A stretch of DNA of 64,000 nt, from assembly GCF_002368295.1 (NCBI RefSeq), contig NZ_AP018248.1, positions 5,842,979-5,906,978 on the forward strand. The letters run 5' to 3'. This stretch comes from Tolypothrix tenuis PCC 7101 (lineage in GTDB: Bacteria > Cyanobacteriota > Cyanobacteriia > Cyanobacteriales > Nostocaceae). Shown here one piece after another: positions 42,383 to 51,340 of the stretch. Under the pieces are notes generated by a model. That model was not told the DNA's origin, made no database searches, and saw only the letters and a program-made list of their open reading frames with translations. Made by a program: the position numbers and the translations under genes. Each line of letters opens with the position of its first letter. The stretch's first letter is position 1.

Positions 42383-43297
42383 CTATGCCAGTACTGGTTC
42401 GCGGCGGTTATATACAGAAGAATCACCTTTGATGGCTTCGCTTTGTTTACCATCAATACCAACTGGGATATCGCCAACGATGGTGATTCGCTGAACGTGG
42501 CGGGGTTGATCACCGTAATCTGCGATCGCATAATGTTGAGTAGCGCGATTGTCCCAGAAGGCTACATCACCAACTTTCCAACGCCAACGCACTGTATTTT
42601 CTGGGCGAGTCACATAAGCTTGCAATAATTTGATGATTTCGTCGGATTCGTTTTGTGATAAACCCCGAAGGCGGCGCACAAAACCACCAATAAATAATCC
42701 CCTTTCACCTGATTCCGGATGGACGCGTACAACTGGGTGCAAGGTTTCGTATACAGTTGAGGTGAACACATCGCGATAGGCTCTGACTGCTTCTGGAAGA
42801 TCCACTACGGCTGCTGCATAGTCGTAGGCGTTGCTATGTACTGCCCAAAGTTGATCTGCAAGGTCACGCAATGGAGTTGGTAAATCTTGGTAAGCTGTGA
42901 CAGAATTTGCCCAAATCGTATCACCACCCGATGGCGGAATAACCAGCGCCCGCAATACAGAACCAAGCGGGGGACGGTCTACAAATGTCACATCTGTATG
43001 CCAGTTATTCGCACGTGCTACAGTTTTGCCATAGTTCAGGTCAAGAATTTCTGGGTTATCTGGAAGTGAGGGTACAGTTGGATGAGCTGTAGTCAATTCA
43101 CCAAACCGACGAGCAAAAGCTATTTGCTGGTTAGCATCAATATTCTGTTCCCGGAAAAAGATAACTTTGTATTTAACTAGAGCTTTGCGAATATCGCTGA
43201 TAATTTCATCACTGAGGTTAGTACTCAGGTCTACACCGATAATTTTTGCACCGATACGTCCGGCGATTGGTTTGATATCAAAGTATTGTGAAGTCAT
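42383..43297 (-). CDS. TauD/TfdA family Fe(II)/2-oxoglutarate dioxygenase (AtsK-like)
   Basis: The 304-residue protein has the iron triad His100 and Asp102 (NNWHTDVTF) and His255 (ATQHYAI), with the 2-oxoglutarate Arg in QPRHVQRI (Arg266/Arg270). The insert with HPVVRVHPESGERGLFIGGF is typical of alkylsulfate dioxygenase AtsK and relatives and not of classical TauD. Such enzymes cleave taurine or alkyl sulfates, giving sulfite or sulfate plus an aldehyde. It is the second gene of the minus-strand series starting at the SDR gene. Confidence 0.92.
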   Translation of the reverse strand: MTSQYFDIKPIAGRIGAKIIGVDLSTNLSDEIISDIRKALVKYKVIFFREQNIDANQQIAFARRFGELTTAHPTVPSLPDNPEILDLNYGKTVARANNWHTDVTFVDRPPLGSVLRALVIPPSGGDTIWANSVTAYQDLPTPLRDLADQLWAVHSNAYDYAAAVVDLPEAVRAYRDVFTSTVYETLHPVVRVHPESGERGLFIGGFVRRLRGLSQNESDEIIKLLQAYVTRPENTVRWRWKVGDVAFWDNRATQHYAIADYGDQPRHVQRITIVGDIPVGIDGKQSEAIKGDSSVYNRREPVLA

Positions 43298-43317
43298 TGT
43301 TTTTATCTCCGATTGTT

Positions 43318-43400
43318 ATTAGGGATTGGGGACTGGGGACTGGGGATTAGGGAGATAAGGAGGTAGGAGAGAAATTCCTATTACCAATTACCAATTACCC
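43318..43400. repeat. STRR heptamer tract between TauD-like and SDR genes
   Basis: Units of GGGGATT, GGGGACT and then AATTACC/CAATTAC-type heptamers fill nearly the whole 105-bp gap. Confidence 0.88.
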
Positions 43401-43402
43401 AT

Positions 43403-44203
43403 TTACACCCCTGGCGTACTTCCACCATCAACAATAATCTCTGCGCCTGTAATTGAAGCAGCAAGGTCAGATAGTAAAAATAGTGTCAATGAAGCAATTT
43501 CTTCTGGTTGGGCGATTCTCTTGAGGGGAATTGCTTGTAGAGCTTCGGCTTTTGCTTGCTCAACTGTAATCCCTCGCGCTTGGGCGTTTTGTTCTGCCAA
43601 GCGTTCAGCGCGTTCGGTAGCAGTAGCACCAGGGGAAATGGCGTTAATCCGAATGTTGTACTCGGCTAATTCTTTAGAAATTCCCTTTGTGAAGTTGAGC
43701 AAGGCGGCGTTGGTTGTACCACCAGGAAGGAAGCTGGGGCGAGGTGTGCGTCCTGCACCGCCGATGATATTGACGATTCGTCCATCCCCTCGGCTCTTTT
43801 GATGGGGAACAACGGCTTTAACTAGGCGAATGTAGCCCAACAATTTTAAATTCCAAGCATCTAGAAATACATCATCGCTGAGGTCGAGGAATGACCCAGC
43901 ACGGGCTGACCCAGCATTATTGACTAAGATATCAATCTGACCAAACTGTGCCAGTGTGGTGGAGACAACTTTATCGACGCTTTCCGCCTGAGTCAAATCT
44001 GCACTGATAGAGATGACTTTCGCCCCTGGTGTAGGTAGAGACTGGATTGCACTCACAGCATTCTCTAATCGTTCGGGGTTACGAGCTGCAATAACTACAT
44101 TCACACCTTCACTATAAAGGGCTTTGGCGATCGCTAATCCAATACCCGCACTACCACCTGTGACAATTGCTGTTTTACCTGCTAGCTTGAGTTCTAAGCT
44201 CAT
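43403..44203 (-). CDS. SDR-family protein lacking the YxxxK catalytic pair
   Basis: The 266-residue protein has the SDR nucleotide site TGGSAGIG (15-22), the ADL and NNAG motifs, and the C-terminal PGATATERA and GAEIIVDGG regions, so NAD(P) binding looks intact. At the catalytic position the expected YxxxK reads GGTTN (Gly161, Asn165), and the usual Ser is Gly. A normal SDR dehydrogenase mechanism is therefore unlikely unless other residues take over. It is the promoter-proximal gene of the minus-strand organosulfur series, followed by the dioxygenase after an STRR tract. Confidence 0.85.
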   Translation of the reverse strand: MSLELKLAGKTAIVTGGSAGIGLAIAKALYSEGVNVVIAARNPERLENAVSAIQSLPTPGAKVISISADLTQAESVDKVVSTTLAQFGQIDILVNNAGSARAGSFLDLSDDVFLDAWNLKLLGYIRLVKAVVPHQKSRGDGRIVNIIGGAGRTPRPSFLPGGTTNAALLNFTKGISKELAEYNIRINAISPGATATERAERLAEQNAQARGITVEQAKAEALQAIPLKRIAQPEEIASLTLFLLSDLAASITGAEIIVDGGSTPGV

Positions 44204-44296
44204 GAGATGAATTCCTAGATTTGTTGGTCTGGCTATGTACTGTCTGCAACAGATAACCTAGTTATTCTCAACTCCACATAGCTGTGGCTAGGTTAA

Positions 44297-44321
44297 TGAT
44301 TTACTCAAATACGGTAAATCA
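44297..44321. promoter_or_regulatory. Operator candidate TGATTTAC-N9-GTAAATCA upstream of the SDR/TauD-like series
   Basis: A perfect 8-bp inverted repeat with a 9-nt spacer lies 94 nt upstream of the SDR start. The size fits a LysR- or GntR-type dimer site. The arms differ from those of the palindrome at 25079, so a shared regulator is not indicated by sequence. Confidence 0.5.
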
Positions 44322-44653
44322 GTAGACTTAATGTATTTTGTGACTGTAGAAGAAATTATCATAGACAATCTGAATAATCAAGCACCGTGTAAACATAGCC
44401 AACTAAGCATAATTTTACACATTTAGCTTTTCTAAATATTTGCGAATTTTCTGAAAAATATTTAAATTTACTATTTAAATGTGGGTATTTTTTATTAAAA
44501 TCAAAAATTATTTATAAGTATTCTATGTATATTTCTGACAAAAATATACAGATTAATATCTATATTTCAATTAGTACTATTCAAAAAATAATTAATAAAT
44601 TTGTGAGAAAATTATACCTAAAATATTAACTTGATTAACTATACTTACACAAT

Positions 44654-44848
44654 ATGAATAATTTAAAGTGCATTGTAATAGTAGACAAAGCAGCACCGCA
44701 ATATGAAGATGTATTTGCAGCTAATCATCCCAGCAAGATAACTTGTTGAGATGTAGAAGAAGCAAAGACAAACCACTAGGAGATTAAACAAGCGATCGCT
44801 CCAGTGCTTAGTCCAATATTTACTGCTTCTATAATGGATTCAATTTAG
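44654..44848 (+). pseudogene. Small coding frame broken by two in-frame stops
   Basis: An ATG at 44654 opens a frame reading MNNLKCIVIVDKAAPQYEDV and continuing to a TGA at 44747. The same frame then reads on as natural-looking protein (DVEEAKTNH), meets a second stop at 44777, and continues EIKQAIAPVLSPIFTASIMDSI to a TAG at 44846. This looks like a decayed 64-codon gene. The ancestral family is not recognised. Confidence 0.4.
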
Positions 44849-44955
44849 TAATACTCCGCTAATAGTTACACTAATTCCTTGTCTTCAATCAAGTTATGAG
44901 TGATGAAAAACATCGCTCAGAATTATTTATTATTTCGCAAAAATTACGAATCCTG

Positions 44956-45396
44956 TTACGGTTTCAAACTCTTTAGTAGATATTTTTCCAGAAAATGATT
45001 CACTTCCTCGGCACATAACCCGACATGAACTATTTTCCCTGCTGCTTTGAGAATATCTAATCCTTTACCTTGATTACGCGGATCTGGATCGACTATCGAG
45101 ACATATATTTCTTGAATGCGTGGATCTTTTGCGATCGCTAAAGCACAAGAGGGTGTGCGTCCTTGAAAAGAACAAGGTTCAAGAGTGACGTACATTTGCA
45201 AAAACGGTAAATCTTGACCTTGAATGTAGGTAAGTGCATCAGCCTCAGCGTGATGGTTTCCTGGTGAATGGGTGTATCCTAGCGCTACTATCTCGCCAGA
45301 ATGGACTATGACGCAACCTACTGGTGGGTTCGGTAAGCATTTTGGTAAAGCTTTTCTGCTGTGAGCTAAAGCAGCCAACATAAATTTATCGTTCAT
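44956..45396 (-). CDS. Stand-alone RibD-type deaminase domain protein
   Basis: The 146-residue protein contains only the N-terminal deaminase domain of RibD: HAEAD (His49, Glu51) and PCSFQGRTPSC (Cys75, Cys84), the zinc ligands and proton shuttle, plus NPPVGCVIV at the start. The reductase domain is absent. In riboflavin synthesis this domain deaminates the pyrimidine intermediate. As a separate protein 227 bp from an NRPS gene on the same strand it might instead tailor a secondary metabolite, which is inference. Confidence 0.88.
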   Translation of the reverse strand: MNDKFMLAALAHSRKALPKCLPNPPVGCVIVHSGEIVALGYTHSPGNHHAEADALTYIQGQDLPFLQMYVTLEPCSFQGRTPSCALAIAKDPRIQEIYVSIVDPDPRNQGKGLDILKAAGKIVHVGLCAEEVNHFLEKYLLKSLKP

Positions 45397-45623
45397 ATTG
45401 TTAAATCTCTGTATGAAAAACTAGCCAGCAAATAACTTTTTTGAATATCTGCACTACGAACGATGGTTTCTCTGCGACACGCTATGCGATCGCCTTATAT
45501 ATAAGGATATCCAAAAAACGCGATCGCTCTAGCACCAGCAAGAGTTTTGATGCTATCTAGATATTTTTCACATTACTAAGGTTTTATTTGCAACTGTTTC
45601 CTATTCTCTGTTCCCGTCTCATA

Positions 45624-48600
45624 CTAGTTACGAACTAATAACAGTGAAACTTGTTTAATTTCCTGATGAGGATTGCTCACAATTGCAGCTAACAAAGTTT
45701 GAAAATGTTCACTCATACGGATAATGGTTTCGCAGTCAAATAAGTCGTTATTATACTCCCAAATGCCTTTAATTCCACTGGCTGTTTCCGTCATTAATAG
45801 ACTTAAATCTAACTTAGCAGTCATTTTTTCTATTTCAAGGGGAGTTACAGTCAAACCGGGAATTTCCCAACTGAAGGAACTCGATTCTAACTTGTATAGC
45901 ACTTGTACTAAGGGATTTTGATGGAAAGAACTTTCTGGTTGTAAAATTTTGATAATTTGCTCAAAGGGAACATCTTGATGAGCATAGGCGGCTAATGTTA
46001 CTTGCTGTACATGAGTTAAAAGTTCACTAAATGTAGGATTTTCTCTAATATGTATCCGCAGTACTAAGAGATTGCCAAAAAAGCCAATGATAGATTCAGT
46101 ATCTTGGTGGCGGTTAGCAATAGGAGTACCAATTAAAATATCTTTTTGCTCGCTGTAGCGAAATAATAAGACAGACAAAACTGTTAACAAAGTTGTAGAT
46201 AGGGTAACACCTGATTGCTGACTGAGGATTTTTAATTGTCGGCTCAGTTGATGATCGATTTCAATCTTGAGACTGCTACCTTTGATTTTTTGTAAGGGTT
46301 TTCTTGGTCTATCTGTAGGTAATTCTAGTACTGGTTTTACACCGGATAATTGCCGATTCCAGTAGTTAATTTGTTGTTGTAAAATTTTGGTGCTTAGAGA
46401 TTTCCACTGCCAAAGAGTATAGTCTACATATTGAAAGGGTAAATCTGGGAGGGACGAAGGCTGACCTGCAGAGAAAGCTGGATATAAAATAGCCAATTCC
46501 TGCTGGAGGATTCTGATTGACCAGCGATCGCACACAATAGTATGAGTAGTCAATAATAATACGTATTCTTCAGGAGATAATTGCAACAGTTTGACACGAA
46601 TTAGGGAATCGCTAGCTAAGTTAAAAGGTATATGAGCTTCTATCTTGGCTAGTCGGTAAATTTCGTTCTCTGGTTCTGGCGAACTCTGCAAGTTGACGAC
46701 GGGTAAGGTGAGAGTGGCTTTAGGATTAATTACCTGTACGCTCAAACCTTTGACCACCTGAAAGTTAGTTCGCAAGCTGGTGTGACGCTGCACAATTTCG
46801 CACAGGCTGCGCTCTAAGGCATTAATATCTAAATTGCCGACAATTCTGGTAGCAAAAGAGACATTATAAGTAGCGCTTTTGCCGATCATTTGGTCGAGTA
46901 ACCACAGCCTTGCTTGAGCAAAGGAGAGGGGAAACTCGGTTTGATGTTGCGAAGTTAGGTCTATAGTCGGTACTATTTCTCCTAACTCTGTTTGACGATA
47001 ATTAGTAATAAAATTTTCCAGTTCTGCTACTGTGGGTGCTGCAAATAAACACCGCAGAGGTAAGTCTAACTGATAAGCTTGTCGCAACCGATAAATTACC
47101 TGAATTGCTAATAAAGAATTTCCACCTAAAGCAAAGAAGTTATCGTTAATGCCAATCTCTTCTAAATTCAGAACTGTGGCGATGATATCTGCAATCACAG
47201 CTTCTGTAGGCGTACGTGGGGGGACAAATTTATTTTCTAATTCCACTAAATAAAGATGTGGTTCGGGTAACGCCTGACGGTTGACTTTACCCTCGCTTGT
47301 CAAAGGAATCTGCTTGAGAATTACATAGGTTGTTGGCACCATGTACTCTGGTAGTTGTTGCTGTAAAAATCTACGCAGTGCTGTAGATTTTAAATTAGAG
47401 GTTGTTGCTTTCTTGGGATGTGGCTCTGGAACAATATAAGCAACTAAATAGGGATTACCTGATTCGTTGTTGTTAATTGTGACTACTGCTTGCTGTACCT
47501 TAGGATGCTGACTCAATGCAGTTTCGATTTCTTCTAATTCAATCCGTAAACCACGAATTTTCACTTGCTGTTCAATTTTTCCCATAAACTCAATGTTCCC
47601 ATCTGAAAGATAACGGGCGAGGTCGCCTGTTTTGTACAAGCGTGTTTCTGGCTGAAAGGGATTAGCGATAAAAGCCTTTGCAGTCAAATCTGGTTGCTGG
47701 AAGTAATCCTGCGCTAATCCATCGCCACCAATATAGAGTTCGCCTGGTATCCCCACAGGTAAAGGCTGTAATTCTTTATCAAGGACATAAACTTGTGTAT
47801 TAGCAATAGGGCGACCGATGGGAATAGCTTTATCAATATGAGATATTTCTGTTATGTGGTAACAGCAGGTAAAGGTGGTATTTTCTGTTGGGCCATAAGC
47901 ATTAATTAGCTTTAACTCTGGAGCTGCTTGCAGCAGTTTTTTTACATGGTAAACAGATAAAAAATCACCTCCTGTTAATAGTTGCTTTAACTGTTTTACA
48001 TCTGCTATTTGCTCATCCACCATTGAGTCAAATAGACCTGCTGATAGCCATAAAGTTGTTACCTGATGCTCTTTAATTGCTTGTGCTAAATCTGATAATT
48101 TAGATTTTTGAGGAGGGAGAATAATTAAAGCTGCTCCATTGAGTAAACTACCCCAAATTTCTAGTGTGGCTGCATCAAAAGAGATAGGAGCTAATTGTAC
48201 AAAAACATCTTCTGAACTGAAGTTGGCATAGTTATTATTTTTGACCAAACGTACTACGCCACGATGGATGATGCTGACACCTTTATATTCCTCGTCAGTA
48301 AAGGTGTACATCAAATAAGCTAAGTTTGCCGATGTAACTGGTACTGAGGGGTTATCTTGGCTATGTTCAGCAATGAGATTCCAGTCTCCATCCAAACAAA
48401 TTGGATGTATTGCATTAACAGGTAGTGATTCTCGTAAGTGTGTTTGCGTTAACAATATTGATATTTGTGTTTCTGCAAAGATATACTCTATATGCTCTTG
48501 GGTGGAGGTGGAATCTAGAGGTACGTAAACGCCACCAGCTTTGAGAATTCCTAACAGTCCGATAATCATTTCTAGGGAACGTTCTACACAAATTCCCACC

Positions 48601-50330
48601 AATACTTCTGTCCCTACACCTAGAGATTGCAAGTAGTGGGCTAGTTGATTAGCTTTTTGATTTAATTCTCGATAGGTGAGTTTTTGTTCTGCAAATACCA
48701 ACGCCACTGCATCTGGTGTCAGTTCTACTTGTTCTGTGAATAGCTGATGAATGCTCTTTTGGGGATATTCTGTAGATGTGTTGTTCCACTCTATTAATAG
48801 CTGATGGCGTTCTGCTGTTGTTAACAGAGGTAATTCCCCTACAGTTTGGTCTGGATTGCTAACAATTCCCGCGAGTAAAGTTTGGTAATGACTTTGCATT
48901 TTGGCGATCGCTTCCGCATCAAACAAGTCACTGCTATATTCCCAAACTAGATAATATTCGTGATTTACTTGCGTTAGCTTGCAGTTAATGTCAAATATAC
49001 TCCCCCGTTGTGAACCTATTGGCAAAATCTCCATTTCTAATGCTGGCGTACTTTTGAGGCGATGTTTGTGCCAACTAAAACAAGCAGAAACTACAGGAAA
49101 GCGACTGCGATCGCGTTTAATTTTTAACTTTTCCACCAACAAAGAAAAAGGAACGTCTTGATGTCTCAGCGCTCCTAAGAATATCTGATTTAATTGACTG
49201 AGTAATTCCCTAAAGGTGAGTTGTGGCGCAAGATAACCTCGCAAGACGGCTATATTACTTAAATAACCGATAATTTGATGAAACTCTCTGCTGGCGGATC
49301 TACCTGTCATTGTAGTTCCTAGCAAAATTTCTTCTTGACCTGTATAACGGTAAAGCAGCACAAAAAATGCTGCTTGCATAATTATATAAAGTGGAACTTT
49401 TTGGGATTTTTGCAGTTGCTTCAGTTGTGCAATCAATTCTATATCTAGCTTGAAGATAGCCGTATTTCCCTGATAACTTTGCACTGGCGGACGAGGTTTA
49501 TCAGTATGTAAATCTAAAATCGGCAATTCTCCCTCTAGTTGTGTTTGCCAATATTCCCAAAGTTTTTCTTGGCGAGTTTCTAACTTCTGGGAATGGCTAC
49601 TGACATAGTCTGTATATTGGTAGCTAAGAGCAGGAACACTATTAGAAAATTTGCCTTCAGTGTTAATTTCCGCAGCGTAAAAAACTTGAAATTCTTGTAA
49701 CAATAAGTCTAAAGACCACATATCACCTGCAATCTGGTGCATAACAATTAATTGCACATTTCCCTGTGATGTATTGGTAAATAGCCTTACCCGCAACACC
49801 GGGCCAGATTGCAACTGAAAAGGACAATCTGTTTGTTGATAAATTTGGGTATTTAAATCTTCTTGACTCCAACCAAAAGCATCTATTACTTCTAGATCAA
49901 CCTTTTTCTGCTCGTGGATTTGTTGGACTGGTTGACCGTTGCGAATAGTATAAGTAGTGCGGAGAATAGCATAGCGATCGCTAATTTTTTGCCATGCTCT
50001 TTGCCATGCTTCTATATCTAAATCAGACTTAATCCGTACCGTCTGAAATATATTGTAAGCAACGCTTTCTGGTGCCATTTGGTAAAGGAACCACAAAGCT
50101 TGCTGACCGTGAGATAAGGCACTATATGATGTAGAGCCTTCTGACGAACGCACAAGATAGCTAAAAGATGGGTTGAGGACTGCTAGGATTTCTGCTTCTT
50201 GCGATCGCAGTTGCGCTAACAGATTAGGGCTGAGAATCTCCTTATCGCTATAGCGTAGGCTGTTGCCCTCAGTCCACAGCTTTACGTTCAGACTCCACAG
50301 CTCTGACAACAACTCATCAACTGTCTTCAT
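45624..50330 (-). CDS. Nonribosomal peptide synthetase TubC-C-A-PCP-C with altered catalytic motifs
   Basis: The 1568-residue protein starts with a TubC-type docking domain (about 1-52). The first C domain (65-500) reads HQIAGDM at 198-204 instead of HHxxxDG, replacing the catalytic second His by Gln199. The A domain (510-1025) keeps A4 FDAATLEIWG, A5 NAYGPTEN, A7 YKTGDL, A8 QQVKIRGLRIE and A10 Lys1015. Its A3 loop is FTDEEYKG (677-684) instead of SGSTGxPKG. The binding-pocket residues read roughly D-A-L-W-L-G-A-T-F-K, similar to valine codes. The PCP has LGGNSL (Ser1072). The final C domain reads HTIVCDR (1263-1269), again without the second His. There is no thioesterase and no following module. 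Confidence 0.92.
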   Translation of the reverse strand: MKTVDELLSELWSLNVKLWTEGNSLRYSDKEILSPNLLAQLRSQEAEILAVLNPSFSYLVRSSEGSTSYSALSHGQQALWFLYQMAPESVAYNIFQTVRIKSDLDIEAWQRAWQKISDRYAILRTTYTIRNGQPVQQIHEQKKVDLEVIDAFGWSQEDLNTQIYQQTDCPFQLQSGPVLRVRLFTNTSQGNVQLIVMHQIAGDMWSLDLLLQEFQVFYAAEINTEGKFSNSVPALSYQYTDYVSSHSQKLETRQEKLWEYWQTQLEGELPILDLHTDKPRPPVQSYQGNTAIFKLDIELIAQLKQLQKSQKVPLYIIMQAAFFVLLYRYTGQEEILLGTTMTGRSASREFHQIIGYLSNIAVLRGYLAPQLTFRELLSQLNQIFLGALRHQDVPFSLLVEKLKIKRDRSRFPVVSACFSWHKHRLKSTPALEMEILPIGSQRGSIFDINCKLTQVNHEYYLVWEYSSDLFDAEAIAKMQSHYQTLLAGIVSNPDQTVGELPLLTTAERHQLLIEWNNTSTEYPQKSIHQLFTEQVELTPDAVALVFAEQKLTYRELNQKANQLAHYLQSLGVGTEVLVGICVERSLEMIIGLLGILKAGGVYVPLDSTSTQEHIEYIFAETQISILLTQTHLRESLPVNAIHPICLDGDWNLIAEHSQDNPSVPVTSANLAYLMYTFTDEEYKGVSIIHRGVVRLVKNNNYANFSSEDVFVQLAPISFDAATLEIWGSLLNGAALIILPPQKSKLSDLAQAIKEHQVTTLWLSAGLFDSMVDEQIADVKQLKQLLTGGDFLSVYHVKKLLQAAPELKLINAYGPTENTTFTCCYHITEISHIDKAIPIGRPIANTQVYVLDKELQPLPVGIPGELYIGGDGLAQDYFQQPDLTAKAFIANPFQPETRLYKTGDLARYLSDGNIEFMGKIEQQVKIRGLRIELEEIETALSQHPKVQQAVVTINNNESGNPYLVAYIVPEPHPKKATTSNLKSTALRRFLQQQLPEYMVPTTYVILKQIPLTSEGKVNRQALPEPHLYLVELENKFVPPRTPTEAVIADIIATVLNLEEIGINDNFFALGGNSLLAIQVIYRLRQAYQLDLPLRCLFAAPTVAELENFITNYRQTELGEIVPTIDLTSQHQTEFPLSFAQARLWLLDQMIGKSATYNVSFATRIVGNLDINALERSLCEIVQRHTSLRTNFQVVKGLSVQVINPKATLTLPVVNLQSSPEPENEIYRLAKIEAHIPFNLASDSLIRVKLLQLSPEEYVLLLTTHTIVCDRWSIRILQQELAILYPAFSAGQPSSLPDLPFQYVDYTLWQWKSLSTKILQQQINYWNRQLSGVKPVLELPTDRPRKPLQKIKGSSLKIEIDHQLSRQLKILSQQSGVTLSTTLLTVLSVLLFRYSEQKDILIGTPIANRHQDTESIIGFFGNLLVLRIHIRENPTFSELLTHVQQVTLAAYAHQDVPFEQIIKILQPESSFHQNPLVQVLYKLESSSFSWEIPGLTVTPLEIEKMTAKLDLSLLMTETASGIKGIWEYNNDLFDCETIIRMSEHFQTLLAAIVSNPHQEIKQVSLLLVRN

Positions 50331-50796
50331 TTGTAAAATTTTCCTTTGAGCAATCCATAGGGTTTAAAAAATACTCAGCTATTACGCATATAAGTTGTAC
50401 ATAAACTCATGAGATTTGTCACTGTTCTGTGTGTTTCTTAATGGGAATTTACACTCATAATTAATGACTCTCTTGGCGAGAGAATACTCTATATATGGGC
50501 ATTAGCTGATTAATGAATCACAAATATACAAGTTTTTAATGATACAAAAATTATTATATATATCCGAAAAACTGCTTAGGCAACAATATAAAAATCAATT
50601 TCCAGAAAATCTACAGTACAAGTACTAGTATTTTGCTGCAAATGGGGATATTTTAAGTGATATTACTTAAGGTGCTTCTAGACAAACAAATTTTCTCCGT
50701 TTTGGGAGTTGTCATTAGTTACAGACAGAATAATTGTGGGTACGCTAAAAATAGGTAAAGTCAGAAAAATTTTATATTATTTTTATTTTCTGCCCA
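50331..50796. other. 466-bp AT-rich divergent spacer
   Basis: This lies between the NRPS and TPR genes, transcribed away from each other. It should contain both promoters. No gene, palindrome or recognised operator was found. Confidence 0.5.
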
Positions 50797-51207
50797 ATGG
50801 ATAACAACAATCAAACATTCAGCCAACCAGAGGTAATTCAACCATTGCAGGTAGAAATGCCTTACCAATCAAAAGCCGTCAGCTTATATGTTCAGCAAGC
50901 CTACAATCATTTTTACCAGGGAGATGTAGAAGGAGCGATCGCGGATTTTAATATAGCCCTTTGCATTCATCCCAACAGCGCCGAATTATATACAGCCAGA
51001 GGTAATTTTCGCAAACAGAAATTAGGCGATCGCCTGGGTGCAATTGAAGATTACACACAAGCTATATTTATTAATCCAGATAACGCTTTCTTTTATTTTT
51101 GCCGCAGTCAAACCTATCAAGAATTAGGTAATCAAGAAAAAGCAATTGAAGATTACAATATAGGGTTAACACTTGCTCCAGAAGGGACGATGTGTTGTTT
51201 AATTTAG
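50797..51207 (+). CDS. Small TPR-repeat protein
   Basis: The 136-residue protein has about three TPR units (AYNHFYQGDVEGAIADFNIAL, LGDRLGAIEDYTQAIFINPD, YQELGNQEKAIEDYNIGLTLAP), each with the typical A-x-x-D-Y/F pattern. It has no signal peptide or other domain. TPR proteins of this kind mediate protein contacts; no partner can be named. The C-terminus ends in Cys-Cys-Leu-Ile just before an STRR tract. Confidence 0.85.
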   Translation: MDNNNQTFSQPEVIQPLQVEMPYQSKAVSLYVQQAYNHFYQGDVEGAIADFNIALCIHPNSAELYTARGNFRKQKLGDRLGAIEDYTQAIFINPDNAFFYFCRSQTYQELGNQEKAIEDYNIGLTLAPEGTMCCLI

Positions 51208-51340
51208 GGCATTGGGCATGGGGCATTGGGCATTGGTAATGGGTAATTGGGTGTTTGGTGTCTGATGTTTATTCTTTCCCTTTGTCGCCTCATCTACCTT
51301 ATCCCCAGTCCCCAGTCCCCAATCCCCAATCCCTATTATT
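51208..51340. repeat. STRR tracts (GGGCATT and CCCCAGT/CCCCAAT types)
   Basis: GGGCATT-type heptamers at 51208-51250 and CCCCAGT/CCCCAAT heptamers at 51302-51335 enclose a short unique stretch. The right tract encodes the last residues of the MobA-like protein on the minus strand. Confidence 0.88.

Larger units (their letters stand above)
44204..44955. other. 752-bp intergenic region with operator candidate and a broken small gene
   Basis: Apart from the inverted repeat at 44297-44321 and the stop-interrupted frame at 44654-44848, the sequence is AT-rich. It should hold the promoter of the SDR/dioxygenase series near 44220-44330. A CCACA-TAGC-TGTGG palindrome lies at 44274-44287. Confidence 0.5.
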
